From Mercurialis annua (taxonomy: Eukaryota > Streptophyta > Magnoliopsida > Malpighiales > Euphorbiaceae): a DNA stretch of 64,000 nucleotides. Position 1 is the stretch's first letter. The number at the start of each line of letters is the position of its first letter. Where the stretch lies: contig NC_065570.1 of NCBI RefSeq assembly GCF_937616625.2, forward strand, positions 37,145,665 through 37,209,664, written 5' to 3'. Both the position numbers and the translations under genes were made by a program. Below, one piece after another: positions 24,801 through 37,026 of this stretch. The notes below the pieces were generated by a model that did not search any database, was not told the origin of the DNA, and worked only from the letters and a program-made list of their open reading frames with translations.

Positions 24801-24820
24801 AGTCACTTTTCACGCAAACT
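18881..24820 (+). repeat. Diverged irregular part of satellite block A
   Basis: These are monomers of the same family without a fixed higher-order period. Short monomers with ATAAGCATGGTAATCGA recur every few hundred bases (about 18900, 18955, 20380, 20630, 21160, 21985, 23180, 23620, 24745). A local recent duplication of one 99-bp monomer is visible at about 22180-22330, where two adjacent units share the otherwise rare CGGGACGGTGCG. Confidence 0.93.
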
Positions 24821-27724
24821 TACGCAAAATTTGCGTGAAAAGTGATGCTAGATTAGTATGTCGCGTCTCAAGTGTCTTTAACGCGTCGTTCCGATTACCT
24901 AAGCATGGTTAGGTTATATTAAGCAAAGCGTACGTAAAAAGTGACGCTAGATTAGGATTGCACGTTTCAAGTCTCTTTAATGCGTCGTTTCGATTATCAT
25001 GCTTATGTCGCGTCACAAGTGTCTCTAATGCGTCGTTCTGATTACCTAAGCATGGTTAGGTTATATTACGCAAAGTGTGCTTGAAAAGTGAAAATAGATT
25101 AGTATGTCGCATCTCAAGTCTCTTTAACGCGTCATTCCGATTACCTAAGCATGGTTAGGTTATTTTACACAAAGTGTGTGTGAAAAGTGACGCTAGGTTT
25201 GTATGTCGCGTCTCAAGTCCCTTTAACTCGTGTTCTGATTATTTAAGCATGATTAGGTTATACTACGCGAAGTGTGCGTGAAAAGTGACGCTAGATTTGT
25301 ATGTCACGTCACAAGTTTGTTTAACACGTCGTTCCCATTACCAAAGCATGGTTATGTTATATTATTCCAAGTGCGCGTTAAGTCGCTAGATTAGTATGTC
25401 GCGTCACAAGTATCCTTAACGCGGTATTACGATTACCTAAGCATGGTTAAATTATATTACGCAAAGTGTGCTTAAAAAGTGACTTTAGATTAGTATGGCG
25501 CGTCTCAAGTCTCTTTAACGTATCGTTTCGATTACCATGCTTATGTCACTTTACAAGTCTCTCTAACACGTCGTTCCGATTACCAAAGCATGGTTAGGTT
25601 GTATTACGCAAAGTGTGCGTGAAAAGTGACAATAGATTATTATGTCAGGTTGCAAGTGTCTTTAACATGCCGTTCCGATTACCTATGCATGGTTAGGTTA
25701 TTTTACGCAAAGTGTGCATGAAAAGTGACGCTAGATTAGTATGTCGCGTCTCAAGTCTCTTTAACGCGTCGTTCCGATTACAAAAGCATGGTTAGGTTAT
25801 ATTAGGCAATGTGCGCGGAAAACATTTGCTAGGTTAGTATTTCGTGTCTTAAGTCTCTTTAATGTATCGTTTCGATTACCATGCTTATGTCGCTTTACAA
25901 GTCTCTCTAACACGTCGTTCCGATTACCAAAGCATGGTTAGATTATATCATGCAAAGTGTGCGTGAAAAGTGACAATAGATTAGTATGTAGCGTTGCAAG
26001 TGTCTTTAACGTGCCGTTCCGATTACCTAAGCATGGTTAGGTTATTTTACGCGAAGTCTGCGTGAAAAGGGACGCTAGATTAGTATGTCGCATCTCAACT
26101 CTCTTTAACGCGTCGTTCCGATTACCTAAGCATGGTTAGGTTATGTTACGCAATAAGTCTCTTTATCACGTTGTTCCGATTTCCTAATCTTGATTAGGTT
26201 GTATTATGCAAAGTGTGCGTGAAAAGTGACACTAGATTAGTATGGCGTGTTTCAAGTCGCTTTAACGCGTCGTTTTGATTACTGTTCTTATGTCGCGTTA
26301 GAAGTGTCTCTAACGCGTAGTTCTGATTACCTAAGCATGGTTAGGTTATATTACGCAAAGTGTGCGTGTAAAGTGACAATAAATTAGCTTGTCGTGTCTC
26401 AAGTCTCTTTAACGCGTCGTTCCGATTACCTATGCATGGTTAGGTTATTTTATGCGAGATTAGTATGTTGTGTCTCGAGTCTTTTTAATGCGTATTCCAA
26501 TTACCTAAGCATGAATAGGTTATATTACGTAAAGAGTGCGTGAAAAGTGAAACTAGATTAGTATGTCCCGTCTCAAGTCTCTTTAACGCGTTGTTCCAAT
26601 TACCTAAGCATGGTTAGGTTATATTACTCAAAGTGTGCGTGAAAACTGGCGCTAGATTAATATGTCGTTACTCAAGTCTCTTTAACGCGTCGTTTCGATT
26701 TCCTAAAAATGGTTAGGTTATATTACGCAAAGCGTGCGTAAAAAGTGACGCTAGATTAGTATTGCGCGTTTCAAGTCTCTTTAATGGGTCGTTTCGATTA
26801 CCATGCTTATGTCGCGTAACAAGTGTCTCTTTAATGCGTCGTTTCGATTACCATGCTTATGTCGCGTCACAAGTGTCTCTAATGCGTCATTCTGATTACC
26901 TAAGCATGGTTAGGTTATATTACACAAAGTGTGCGTGAAAAGTGAAAATAGATTTGTATGTCGCATCTCATGTCTCTTTAACGCGTCATTCCGATTACCT
27001 AAGCATGGTTAGGTTATTTTACACAAAGTGTGCGCAAAAAGTGACGTAGATTTGTATGTCGCGTCTCAAGTCCCTTTATCTAAGCATGGTTAGATTATAT
27101 TACGCAAAGTGTGCGTGAAAAGTGACGCTAGATTAGTATGTCACGTCTCAAGTCTCTTTAACGCGTCGTTCCCATGACCAAAGCATGGTTATGTTAAAAC
27201 TGTCGCTGATTAGTATGTCGCGTCACAAGTCTTCTTAACACGTTGTTACGATTACATAAGCATGGTTATGTAATATTACGCAAAGTGTGTGTAAAAAGTG
27301 ACGTTAGATTAGTATGGCGCGTCTCAAGTCTCTTTAACGTATCGTTCCGATTACCATACTTATGTCACGTTACAAGTCTCTCTAACACATCGTTCCGATT
27401 ACAAAAACATTGTTAGGTTATATTACGCAAAGTGTGCGTGAAAAGTGACAATAGATTAGTATGTCGTGTCTCAATTCTCTGTAACGCGACGTTTCGATTA
27501 ACTAAGCATGTTTAGATTATATTAAGCAAAGTGTGCGTGAAAAGTGACGCTAGATTAGTATGTCATGTCTCAAGTCTCTTTAACGCGTCTTTCCGATTAC
27601 CAAAGCATGGTTATGTTATATTATGCCAAGTGCGCGTTAAGAGTGTCGCTAGATTAGTATGTCGAATCACAAGTCTCCTTACCATGTTGTTACGATTACC
27701 TAAGCATGGTTAAGTTATATTACG
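24821..27724 (-). repeat. Satellite block B, inverted orientation
   Basis: The same monomer family is read as the reverse complement (GCGTGAAAAGTGACGCTAGA, GCGTCGTTCCGATTACCTAA). It is an inverted mosaic. Its right part, about 26880-27720, is the reverse complement of one end of the 1512-bp unit (compare 18060-18880). The middle, about 25500-26880, matches the reverse of 18880-20200 and 29770-31090. The left part, 24830-25500, matches the reverse of about 32430-33090. Confidence 0.93.
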
Positions 27725-30700
27725 CCATATTAATCTAGCGTCACTTTTTACGCACGCTTTGCGTAATATAATCTAACCATGCTTAGGTAATCGGAACGAC
27801 GCGTCAAAGCGACTTAAGACGCGACATACTAATCTAGCGTCACTTTTCAAGCACAGTTTGCGTAATATAACCTAACCATGCTTAGGTAATCGGAACAAAG
27901 CATTAAAGAGAATTGAGACACGACATACTAACCTAGCAACAGTGTTCAAGCACACATTGCGTAATATAACCAAACCATGCTTAGGTAATCGGAACGACGC
28001 TTTAAAGAGACTTGGGACAAGACATACTAATCTATTTTCACATTTCACGCACACTTTGTGTAATATAACCTAGCCATGCTTAGGTAATCGGAACGACGAG
28101 TTAGAGAGACTTGTGACGCGACATAAGCATGGTAATCGAAACGACGCGCTGCAGAGATTTGAGACACGACATACAAATCTATTGTCGCTTTTCACGCACA
28201 ATTTGCGTAATATAACCTAACCATGTTAGGTAATCAGAACGAAGCATTAGAGAGACTTGAGATGCGATATACTAATCTAGCGTCACTTTTCACGCCAGTT
28301 TGCTTAATATACCCTAACCATGCTTAGGTAATTGGAACGACGCGGTAGAGAGACTTGTGACACGACATACTAATCTAGCGTCACTTTTCACGCACACTTT
28401 ATGTAACTAAAACATGCTTAGGTAATCGGAACGACGCGTTAGAGAGACTTGTGAGACGACATAAGCATGGTAATCAAAACGACGCGTTAAAGAGACTTGA
28501 GAAGCACCATACCAATCTAGCGTCACTTTTTACACAGACTTTGCGTAATATAATCTAACCATGCTTAGGAAATCAGAACGAGGCGTTAAAGATACTTTAG
28601 ACGCGACATACTAATCTAGTTTCACTTTTCACGCACTCTTTACGTAATATAACCTATTCATGCTTAGGTAATCGGAATACGCATTAAAAAGACTCGAGAC
28701 GCGACATACTAATCTAGCGTAACTTTTCACACACACTTTGCGTAAAATAACCTAACCGTGCCTAGGTAATCGGAACGACGCGTTAAAGAGACTTGAGATG
28801 CGACATACTAATATATTGTCACTTTTCACGCACACTTTGCGTAATATAACCAAACCATGCTTAGGTAATCAGAACGACTCGTTAGAGACACTTGTGATGC
28901 GACATAAGCACAGTAATTGAAATGACGCGTTAAAGAGACTTGAATCGCGCCATACTAATCTAGTGTCACATTTCACGCACACTTTGCGTAATACAACCTA
29001 ATCAAGATTAGGTAAGCGGAACGACGCTTTAAAGAGACTTGAGACGCGACATACTAACCTAGCAAATGTTTTCACGCACACATTTCGTAATATAACCAAA
29101 CCATGCATTAGTAATCGGAACGACGCGTTAAAGAGATTTGAGACGCGACATACTAATCTAGCGTCACTTTTCACTCACACTTCGCGTAAAATAACCTAAC
29201 CATCCTTTGTAATCGGAACGGCACGTTAAAGAAACTTGCAACGCGACATACTAATGTATTGTCACTTTTCACGCACACTTTGCGTAATATAACCTAACCA
29301 TGCTTTGGTAATCGGAACAATTTGTTAGAGAGACTTGTAACGTGACATATGAATGGTAATCGAAACGACATACTAATCTAACGTCACTTTTTACGCACAC
29401 TTTGCGTAATATTACTTAACCATGCTTAAGTAATTGTAACAACGTGTTAAGAAGACTTGTGACGCGACATACTAATCTAGCGACAGTTTTAACATAACCA
29501 TGCTTTGGTCATGGGAATGACGCGTTAAAGAGACTTGAGACGTGACATACTAATCTAGCGTCACTTTTCACGCACACTTTGCGTAATATAATCTAACCAT
29601 GCTTAGATAAAGGGACTTGAGATGCGACATACAAATCCAGCGTCACTTTTTGCGCACACTTTGTGTAAAATAACCTAGCCATGCTTAGGTAATCGGAATG
29701 ACGCGTTAAAGAGACATGAGATGCGACATACTAATCTATTTTCACTTTTCACGCACACTTTGCGTAATATAACCTAACCATGCTTAGCTAATCAGAACGA
29801 CGCATTAGAGACACTTGTGACGCGACATAAGCATGGTAATCGAAACGACAGATTAAAGAGACACTTGTTACGCGACATAAGCATGGTAATCGAAACGACG
29901 CATTAAAGAGACTTAAAACGCGCAATACTAATCTAGCGTCACTTTTTACGCACGCTTTGCGTAATATAACCTAACCATTTTTAGGAAATCGAAACGACGC
30001 GTTAAAGAGACTTGAGTAACGACATATTAATCAAGCGCCAGTTTTCATGCACACTTTGAGTAATATAACCTAACCATGCTTAGATAATCGGAACAACGCG
30101 TTAAAGAGACTTGAGACGCGACATACTAATCTAGTTTCACTTTTCACGCACTCTTTACGTAATATAACCTATTCATGCTTAGGTAATTGGAATACGCATT
30201 AAAAAGACTCGAGACATGACATACTAATCTCGCATAAAATAACCTAACCATGCATAGGTAATCGGAAAGACGCGTTAAAGAGACTTGAGAAACGACAAAC
30301 TAATTTATTGTCACTTTTCACGCACACTTTGCGTAATATAACCTAACCATGCTTAGGTAATCAGAACGACGCGTTAGAGACACTTCTAACGCGACATAAG
30401 AACAGTAATCGAAACAACGCGTTAAAGCGACTTGAAACACGCCATACTAATCTAGCGTCGCTTTTCACGCACACTTTGCGTAATACAACCTAACCATGCT
30501 TAGGTAATCGGAACGACGCGTTAAAGAGAGTTGAGATGCGACATACTAATCTAGCGTCCCTTTTCACGCATACTTCGCGTAAAATAACCTAACCATGCTT
30601 AGGTAATCGGAACGACACGTTAAAGACACTTGCAACGCGACATACTAATATATTGTCACTTTTCACGCACACTTTGCGTAATATAACTTAACCAAGCTTT

Positions 30701-33700
30701 GGTAATCGGAACGACGTGTTACAGAGTGTAAAGCGACATAAGCATGGTAATCGAAACGATACATTAAAGAGACTTGAGACACGACATACTAACCTAGCAA
30801 GTGTTTTCACGCGCACATTGCGTAATATAACCTAAGCATGCTTTTGTAATCGGAACGACGCGTTAAAGAGAGTTGAGATGCGACATACAAATCTAGCGTC
30901 CCTTTTCACGCACACTTCGCGTAAAATAACCTAACCATGCTTAGGTAATCGGAACGGCACGTTAAAGACACTTGCAAAGCGACATACTAATCTATTGTCA
31001 CTTTTCACGCACACTTTGCGTAATATAACTTAACCAAGTTTTGGTAATCGGAACGACGTGTTACAGAGAATTGTAAAGCGACATAAGCATGGTAATCAAA
31101 ACGATACATTGAAGAGACTTGAGACACTCCATACTAATCTAACGTCACTTTTCACGCACAGTTTGCATAATATAACCTAACCATGCTAAGGTAATCGGAA
31201 CGAAGCATTAAAGAGAATTGAGACACGACATACTAACCTAGCAATAGTGTTCAAGCACACATTGCGTAATATAACCTAACCATGCTTAGTTAATCGGAAC
31301 GACGCGTTAAAGAGACTTGGACAAGACATAATAATCTATTTTCACATTTCACGCACACCTTGTGTAATATAACCTAACCATGCTTAGGTAATCGGAACGA
31401 CGCGTTAGAGAGACTTGTGACGCGCATAAGCATGGTAATCGAAACGACGCGCCACAGAGAATTGAGACACGACATACAAACCTATTGTCGCTTTTCACGC
31501 ACAATTTCCGTAATATAACCTAACCATGATAGGTAATCGGAACGAAGCATTAGAGAGACTTGAGATGCGACATACTAATCTAGCGTCACTTTTCACGCAC
31601 AGTTTGCTTAATATAACCTAACCATGCTTAGGTAATTGGAACGACGCGTTAGAGATACTTGTGACACGACATACTAATCTAGCGTCACTTTTCACGCACA
31701 CTTTACGTTAACTAAAACATGCTTAGGTAATCGGAACGACGCGTTAGAGAGACTTGTGAGACGACATAAGCATGGTAATTAAAACGACGCGTTACAGAGA
31801 CTTGAGAAGCACCATACTAATCTATCGTCACTTTTTACGTACGCTTTGCGTAATATAACCTAGCCATTCTTAGGTAATCATAACGACGCGTTAAAGATAC
31901 TTGAGAAGCACCATACTAATGTATTGTTACTTTTCACGCACACTTTGCGTAATATAACCAAACCATGCTTTGGTAATCGGAACAACGTGTTAGAGAGACT
32001 TGTAACGTGACATATGAATGGTAATCGAAACGATACGTTAAAGAGACTTGAGACGCGCCATACTAATCTAACGTCACTTTTTACGCACACTTTGCGTAAT
32101 ATAACTTAACCATGCTTAGGTAATCGTAACAACACGTTAAGGAGACTTGTGATTCGACATACTAATCTAGCGACACTTTTAACGCGCACTTGGCATAATA
32201 TAACATAACCATGCTTTGGTAATCGGAACGACGCGTTAAAGAGACTTGAGACGTGACATACTAATCTAGCGTCACTTTTCACGCACACTTTGCTTAATAT
32301 AATCTAAACATGCTTAGTTAATCGAAACGACGCGTTACAGAGAACTGAGACACGACATACTAATCTATTGTCACTTTTCACGCACACTTTGTGTAATATA
32401 ACCTAGATGTGTTAGAGAGACTTGTAACGCGCCATACTAATCTAAAGTCACTTTTGAAGCACACTTTGCGTAATATAACTTAACCATGCTTAAGTAATCG
32501 TAATAACGCGTTAAGGATACTTGTTACGCGACATACTAATCTAGCGACTTAACGCGCACTTGGCATAATATAACATAACCATGCTTTGGTAATGGGAATG
32601 ACGCGTTAAACAGACTTGAGACGTGACATACAAATCTAGCGTCACTTTTCACGCACACTTCGCGTAGTATAAGCTAAACATGCTTAGATAATCAGAACAC
32701 GCGTTAAAGGGACTTCAGACGCGACATACAAACCTGGCGTCACTTTTCACACACACTTTGTGTAAAATAACCTAACCATGCTTAGGTAATCGGAAGGACG
32801 CGTTAAAGAGACTTGAGATGCGACATACTAATCTATTTTCACTTTTCAAGCACACTTTGCGTAATATAACCTAACCATGTTTAGGTAATCAGAACGACGC
32901 ATTAGAGACACTTGTGACGCGACATAAGCATGATAATCGAAACGACGCATTAAAGAGACTTGAAACGCGCAATACTAATCTAGCGTCACTTTTTACGCAC
33001 GCTTTGCTTAATATAACCTAACCATGCTTAGGTAATCGGAACGACGCGTTAAAGACACTTGAGACGCGACATACTAATCTAGCATCACTTGTCAGGCACA
33101 CTTTGCGTAAAATAACCTGACCATGCTTAGGTAATCGGAACCACACGCTAAAGAGAATTGAGACGCGCAATACTAATCTATTGTCACTTTTCACGCACGC
33201 GTTGCGTTATATAACGGCTTAGGTAATCGAAACGACGCATTAAATAGACTCTAAACGGGATATCCTAAACTTGCGTCACTTTTCACGCACACTTTGCGTA
33301 ATAACATAACCATGATTAGGTAATCGGAACGACGCGTTAGAGAGACTTGTGACGCGACATAAATATGGTAATCGAAACAACACATTAATGAGACTTGCGA
33401 AGCGACATACTAATCTATTGTCACTTTTCACGCAAACATTGCGTAATATAACCTAACCATGCTTAGGTAATCGGAACGACGCGTTAAAGAGACTTGTGAT
33501 GCGAAATACTAATCTAGCGTCACTTTTTACGCACACTTTTAGTAATATAACTAAACCATGCTTAGGTAATTGGAACGACGCGTTAGAGAGACTTGTGACG
33601 CGACATAAGCATGGTAATCGAAACGACGCGTTAACGAGACTTGAGACGCGCCATACAAATCTAGCGTCACTTTTACGCATAATTTGCGTAATATAACCTA

Positions 33701-36700
33701 ACCATGCTTTCAGAACGACTAGTTAAAGAGACTTGAAACGCGAGATACTAAATCTAGCGTCACTTTTCAAGCACACTTTGCGTCGTATAACCTAACCATG
33801 CTTAGGAAATCGGAATGACTCGTTAAAGAGACTTGAGTAGGGACATCTTGATCTAGCGTCACTCTTCACGCACACTTGCGTAATATAACCTAATCATGCT
33901 TAGGTAATCGGAATGACGCGTTAAAGAGACTTGAGACGCGACATACTAATCTAGCGTCACATTTCACGCACACTGTACGTAATATAACCTAACCATGTTT
34001 CGGTAATCGAAATGACGCGTTAAAGAGACTTGAAACGCGCCATACTAATCTAGCGTCACTTTTTTAAGCACGCTTTGCGTAATATAACCTAACCATGGGT
34101 AATCGGAACGACGCGTTAAAGAGACTTAAGATAAGCATGGTGATCTAAACCTAACCATGCTTAGGTAATCGAAACGACGCGTTAAAGAGACTTGAGACGC
34201 GACATACTAATCTAAACCTAACCATGCATAGGCAATCAGAACGACGCGTTAAAGAGACTTGAGACGCGACATACTAACCTAGCAACAGTTTTCACGCACA
34301 CATTGCGTATTATAACCGAACCATGGTTAGGTAATCGAAACGACAGGTTAAAGAGACTTGAGATGCGTCATACTAATCTATTGTTACTTTTCACGCACAC
34401 TTTGCGTAATATAACCTAACCATGAATAGGTAATCGAACAGCGCCTAATAGAGACTTGAGACGCGACATACTAATTTAGCGTCACTTTTCACGCACACTT
34501 TGCTAAAATAAACCAGGCTTAGGTGATAGGAACTACGCGTTAGAGAGACTTAAGACGCGACATACTAATCTAGCGTCAATTTTCACGCACACTTTGCGTA
34601 ATATAACCTAACCATCCTTAGGTAATCGGAACGACAGTTAAAGAGACGTCAGACGCGATATACTAATCTAGCGTCACTTTTCACGCACACTTTGCGTAAT
34701 TTAACCTAGCCATGCTTAGGTAATCAGAACAACGCGATAAAGAGACTTGAGACGCGACATACTAATCTAACGTCACTTTTCACGCACACTTTGCGTAATA
34801 TAACCTACCCATGCTTAGGTAATCAAAACGACACGTTACAGAGACTTGAGACGTGACATACTAATCTAGCGTCACTTTTCACGCACAATTTGCATAGTAT
34901 AACCTAACCATGCTTCTTAGGTAATCGGAACGACGCGTTAAAGAGACTTCAGACGCGACAAACTAATCTAGCGTCAGTTTTCACGCACACCTTTGCATAA
35001 TATAACCTAACAATCCTTAAGTAATCGGAACACACGTTAAAGAGACTTGAGACGCGTCATACCAATCTAGCGTCACTTTTCACGCATACTTTGCGTAAAA
35101 TAACCTAACCATGCCCAGGTAATCGGAACGACGCGTTAAAAAGACTTGAGATGCTACATACTAATCTATTGTCACTTTTCACACTTTGCGTAATAAAATC
35201 TAACCATGCATAGGTAATCAGAACGACGCGTTAGAAACACATGTGACGCAACATAAACACAGTAATCGAAACGACGCGTTAAAGAGACTTGAGACCTAAC
35301 AGACTAATTTAACGTCACTTTTCACTTACACTTTGCGTAATATAACTAAACCGTGCTTAGGTAATCGGAACGACGAGTTAAAGAGACTTGAGACGCGACA
35401 TACTAATCTAGCGTTACTTTTCACGCACACTACCTAACCATGCTTAGGTAATCGGAACGACGCGTTAAGGAGACTTGAGACGCGACATACTAATATATCC
35501 GTCACTTTTCACGCACACTTTGCATAATAGAACCTAACCATGATTAGGTAATCGGAAAGATTCTTTAAAGACACTTGAGACACGACATACTAACCTAGCA
35601 AAAGATTTCACGCACACATTGCGTAATATAACCTAACCATGCTTTAGTAAACGGAACGAAGCGTTAAAGAGACTTGAGACGCGACATACTAATCTAGCGT
35701 CACTTTTCACACACACTTTTCGTAATATAACTTAACCATGCTTAGGTATCAGAACGACGCGTTAGAGACACTTGTGACGGGACATAAGCACCGTAATCGA
35801 AACGACGCGTTAAAGAGACTTGAAACGCGCCATACTGATCTAGCGCCACTTTTTATGGACGCTTTGCGTAATATATCCTAACCATGCTTAGGTGACTGGA
35901 TCGACGCGTTAAAGAAACTTGAGACGCGACATACTAATCTAGCGTCACTTTTCATGCACACTTTGCGTAATACGACCTAACCATGATTAGGTAATTGGAA
36001 CGACGCTTTAAAGAGACTTGAGATCGACATACTAACCTAGCAACAGTTTTCACGCACACATTGCGTAATATAATCGAACCATGCTTTGGTAATCGGTACG
36101 ACGCGTTAAAGAGACTTAAGAGCGCGACATACTAATCTAACGTCACTTTTCACGCACACTTCGCGTAAAATAACCTAACCATGCTTAGGTAATCGGAACG
36201 ACACGATAAAGAGACTTAACCATGCTTTGGTAATCAGAACGACGTGTTAGAGAGGCTTGTAACGTGACAAAAATACGTTAAAGAGACTTGAGACGCGACG
36301 TACTAATCAAGGGTCACTTTTTACGCACACTTTGCGTAATATAACTTAACCATGCTTAGGTAATCGTAACAACGAGTTAAAGAGACTTGTGCGTGACATA
36401 CTAATCTAGCGACGCTTTTAAGGTACACTTGGCGTAATATAACATAACCATGCTTAGGTAATCGAAACACACATTAAAGGGACTTGAGAGGCGACGTACT
36501 AATCTAACGTCACTTTTCAGCACACTTTGCATAAAATAACCTAACCATGCTTAGGTAATCGGAACGACGCGTTTTAGAGACTTGAGACACGACATACTAA
36601 TATATTGTCAATTTTCACGCACACTTTGCGTAACCTAACCTAACCATGCTTAGGTAATCAGAACGACACATTAGAGAAACTTGTGACGCGACAATGGTAA

Positions 36701-37026
36701 TCGAAAAGACGCGTTAAAGAGACTTGAAACGTGCCATACTAATCTAGCGTCACGTTTTACGCACACTTTGCGTATTATAACCTAACTATGCTTAGCAGAT
36801 CGGAACGATGCTTTAAAGAGACTTGAGACACGACATACTATTCTAGCGTCACCTTTTGGGTACATTTTGCATAATATAACCTAACCATGCTTTGGTAATC
36901 AGAACGACGCGTTAGAGAGACTTGTGACGCGACATACTAACCTATCAACAGTTTTCATGCACACATTGCGTAATATAACCTAACCATGCTTAGGTAATCG
37001 AAACGACGCGTTAAAGAGACTTGCAA
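27725..37026 (+). repeat. Satellite block C, forward orientation
   Basis: Full and short monomers resume in the plus orientation. The stretch 29390-31090 repeats the content of about 18440-20200, including the two short monomers in a row and the CATTTTTAGGAAATCG variant. A partial 1512-bp unit follows at 31370-32418. From about 33100 to 37026 monomers are diverged, with many small deletions (for example 34095-34215, 35425-35445), and no gene or transposon is seen. Confidence 0.93.
31370..32418 (+). repeat. Partial copy of the 1512-bp higher-order unit
   Basis: The sequence corresponds to roughly the first 1.0 kb of the unit starting at 11321 (offset about 20085), sharing its diagnostic variants such as CTAGCCATTCTTAGGTAATC and the monomer order. 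After ATAACCTAGATGTG it loses a short monomer and leaves the unit. It is slightly more diverged than the five tandem units are from each other, so it is an older relative or a dispersed copy. Confidence 0.88.

Larger units (their letters stand above)
11321..24820 (+). repeat. Satellite block A, ~99-bp monomers, forward
   Basis: These are tandem monomers of about 99 bp. A representative full monomer is 12728-12826. Landmarks in order are CGCGTTAAAGAGACTTGAGA, CGCGACATACTAATCTAGCG, TCACTTTTCACGCACACTTT, GCGTAATATAA, the palindrome CCTAACCATGCTTAGG, and TAATCGGAACGA. Short 48-bp monomers (example 12827-12874) lack the middle of the unit. The left part is the regular 1512-bp array; from about 18881 the monomers are more diverged and irregularly spaced. 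No transposon or gene interrupts the block. This orientation is taken as plus throughout. Confidence 0.97.
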
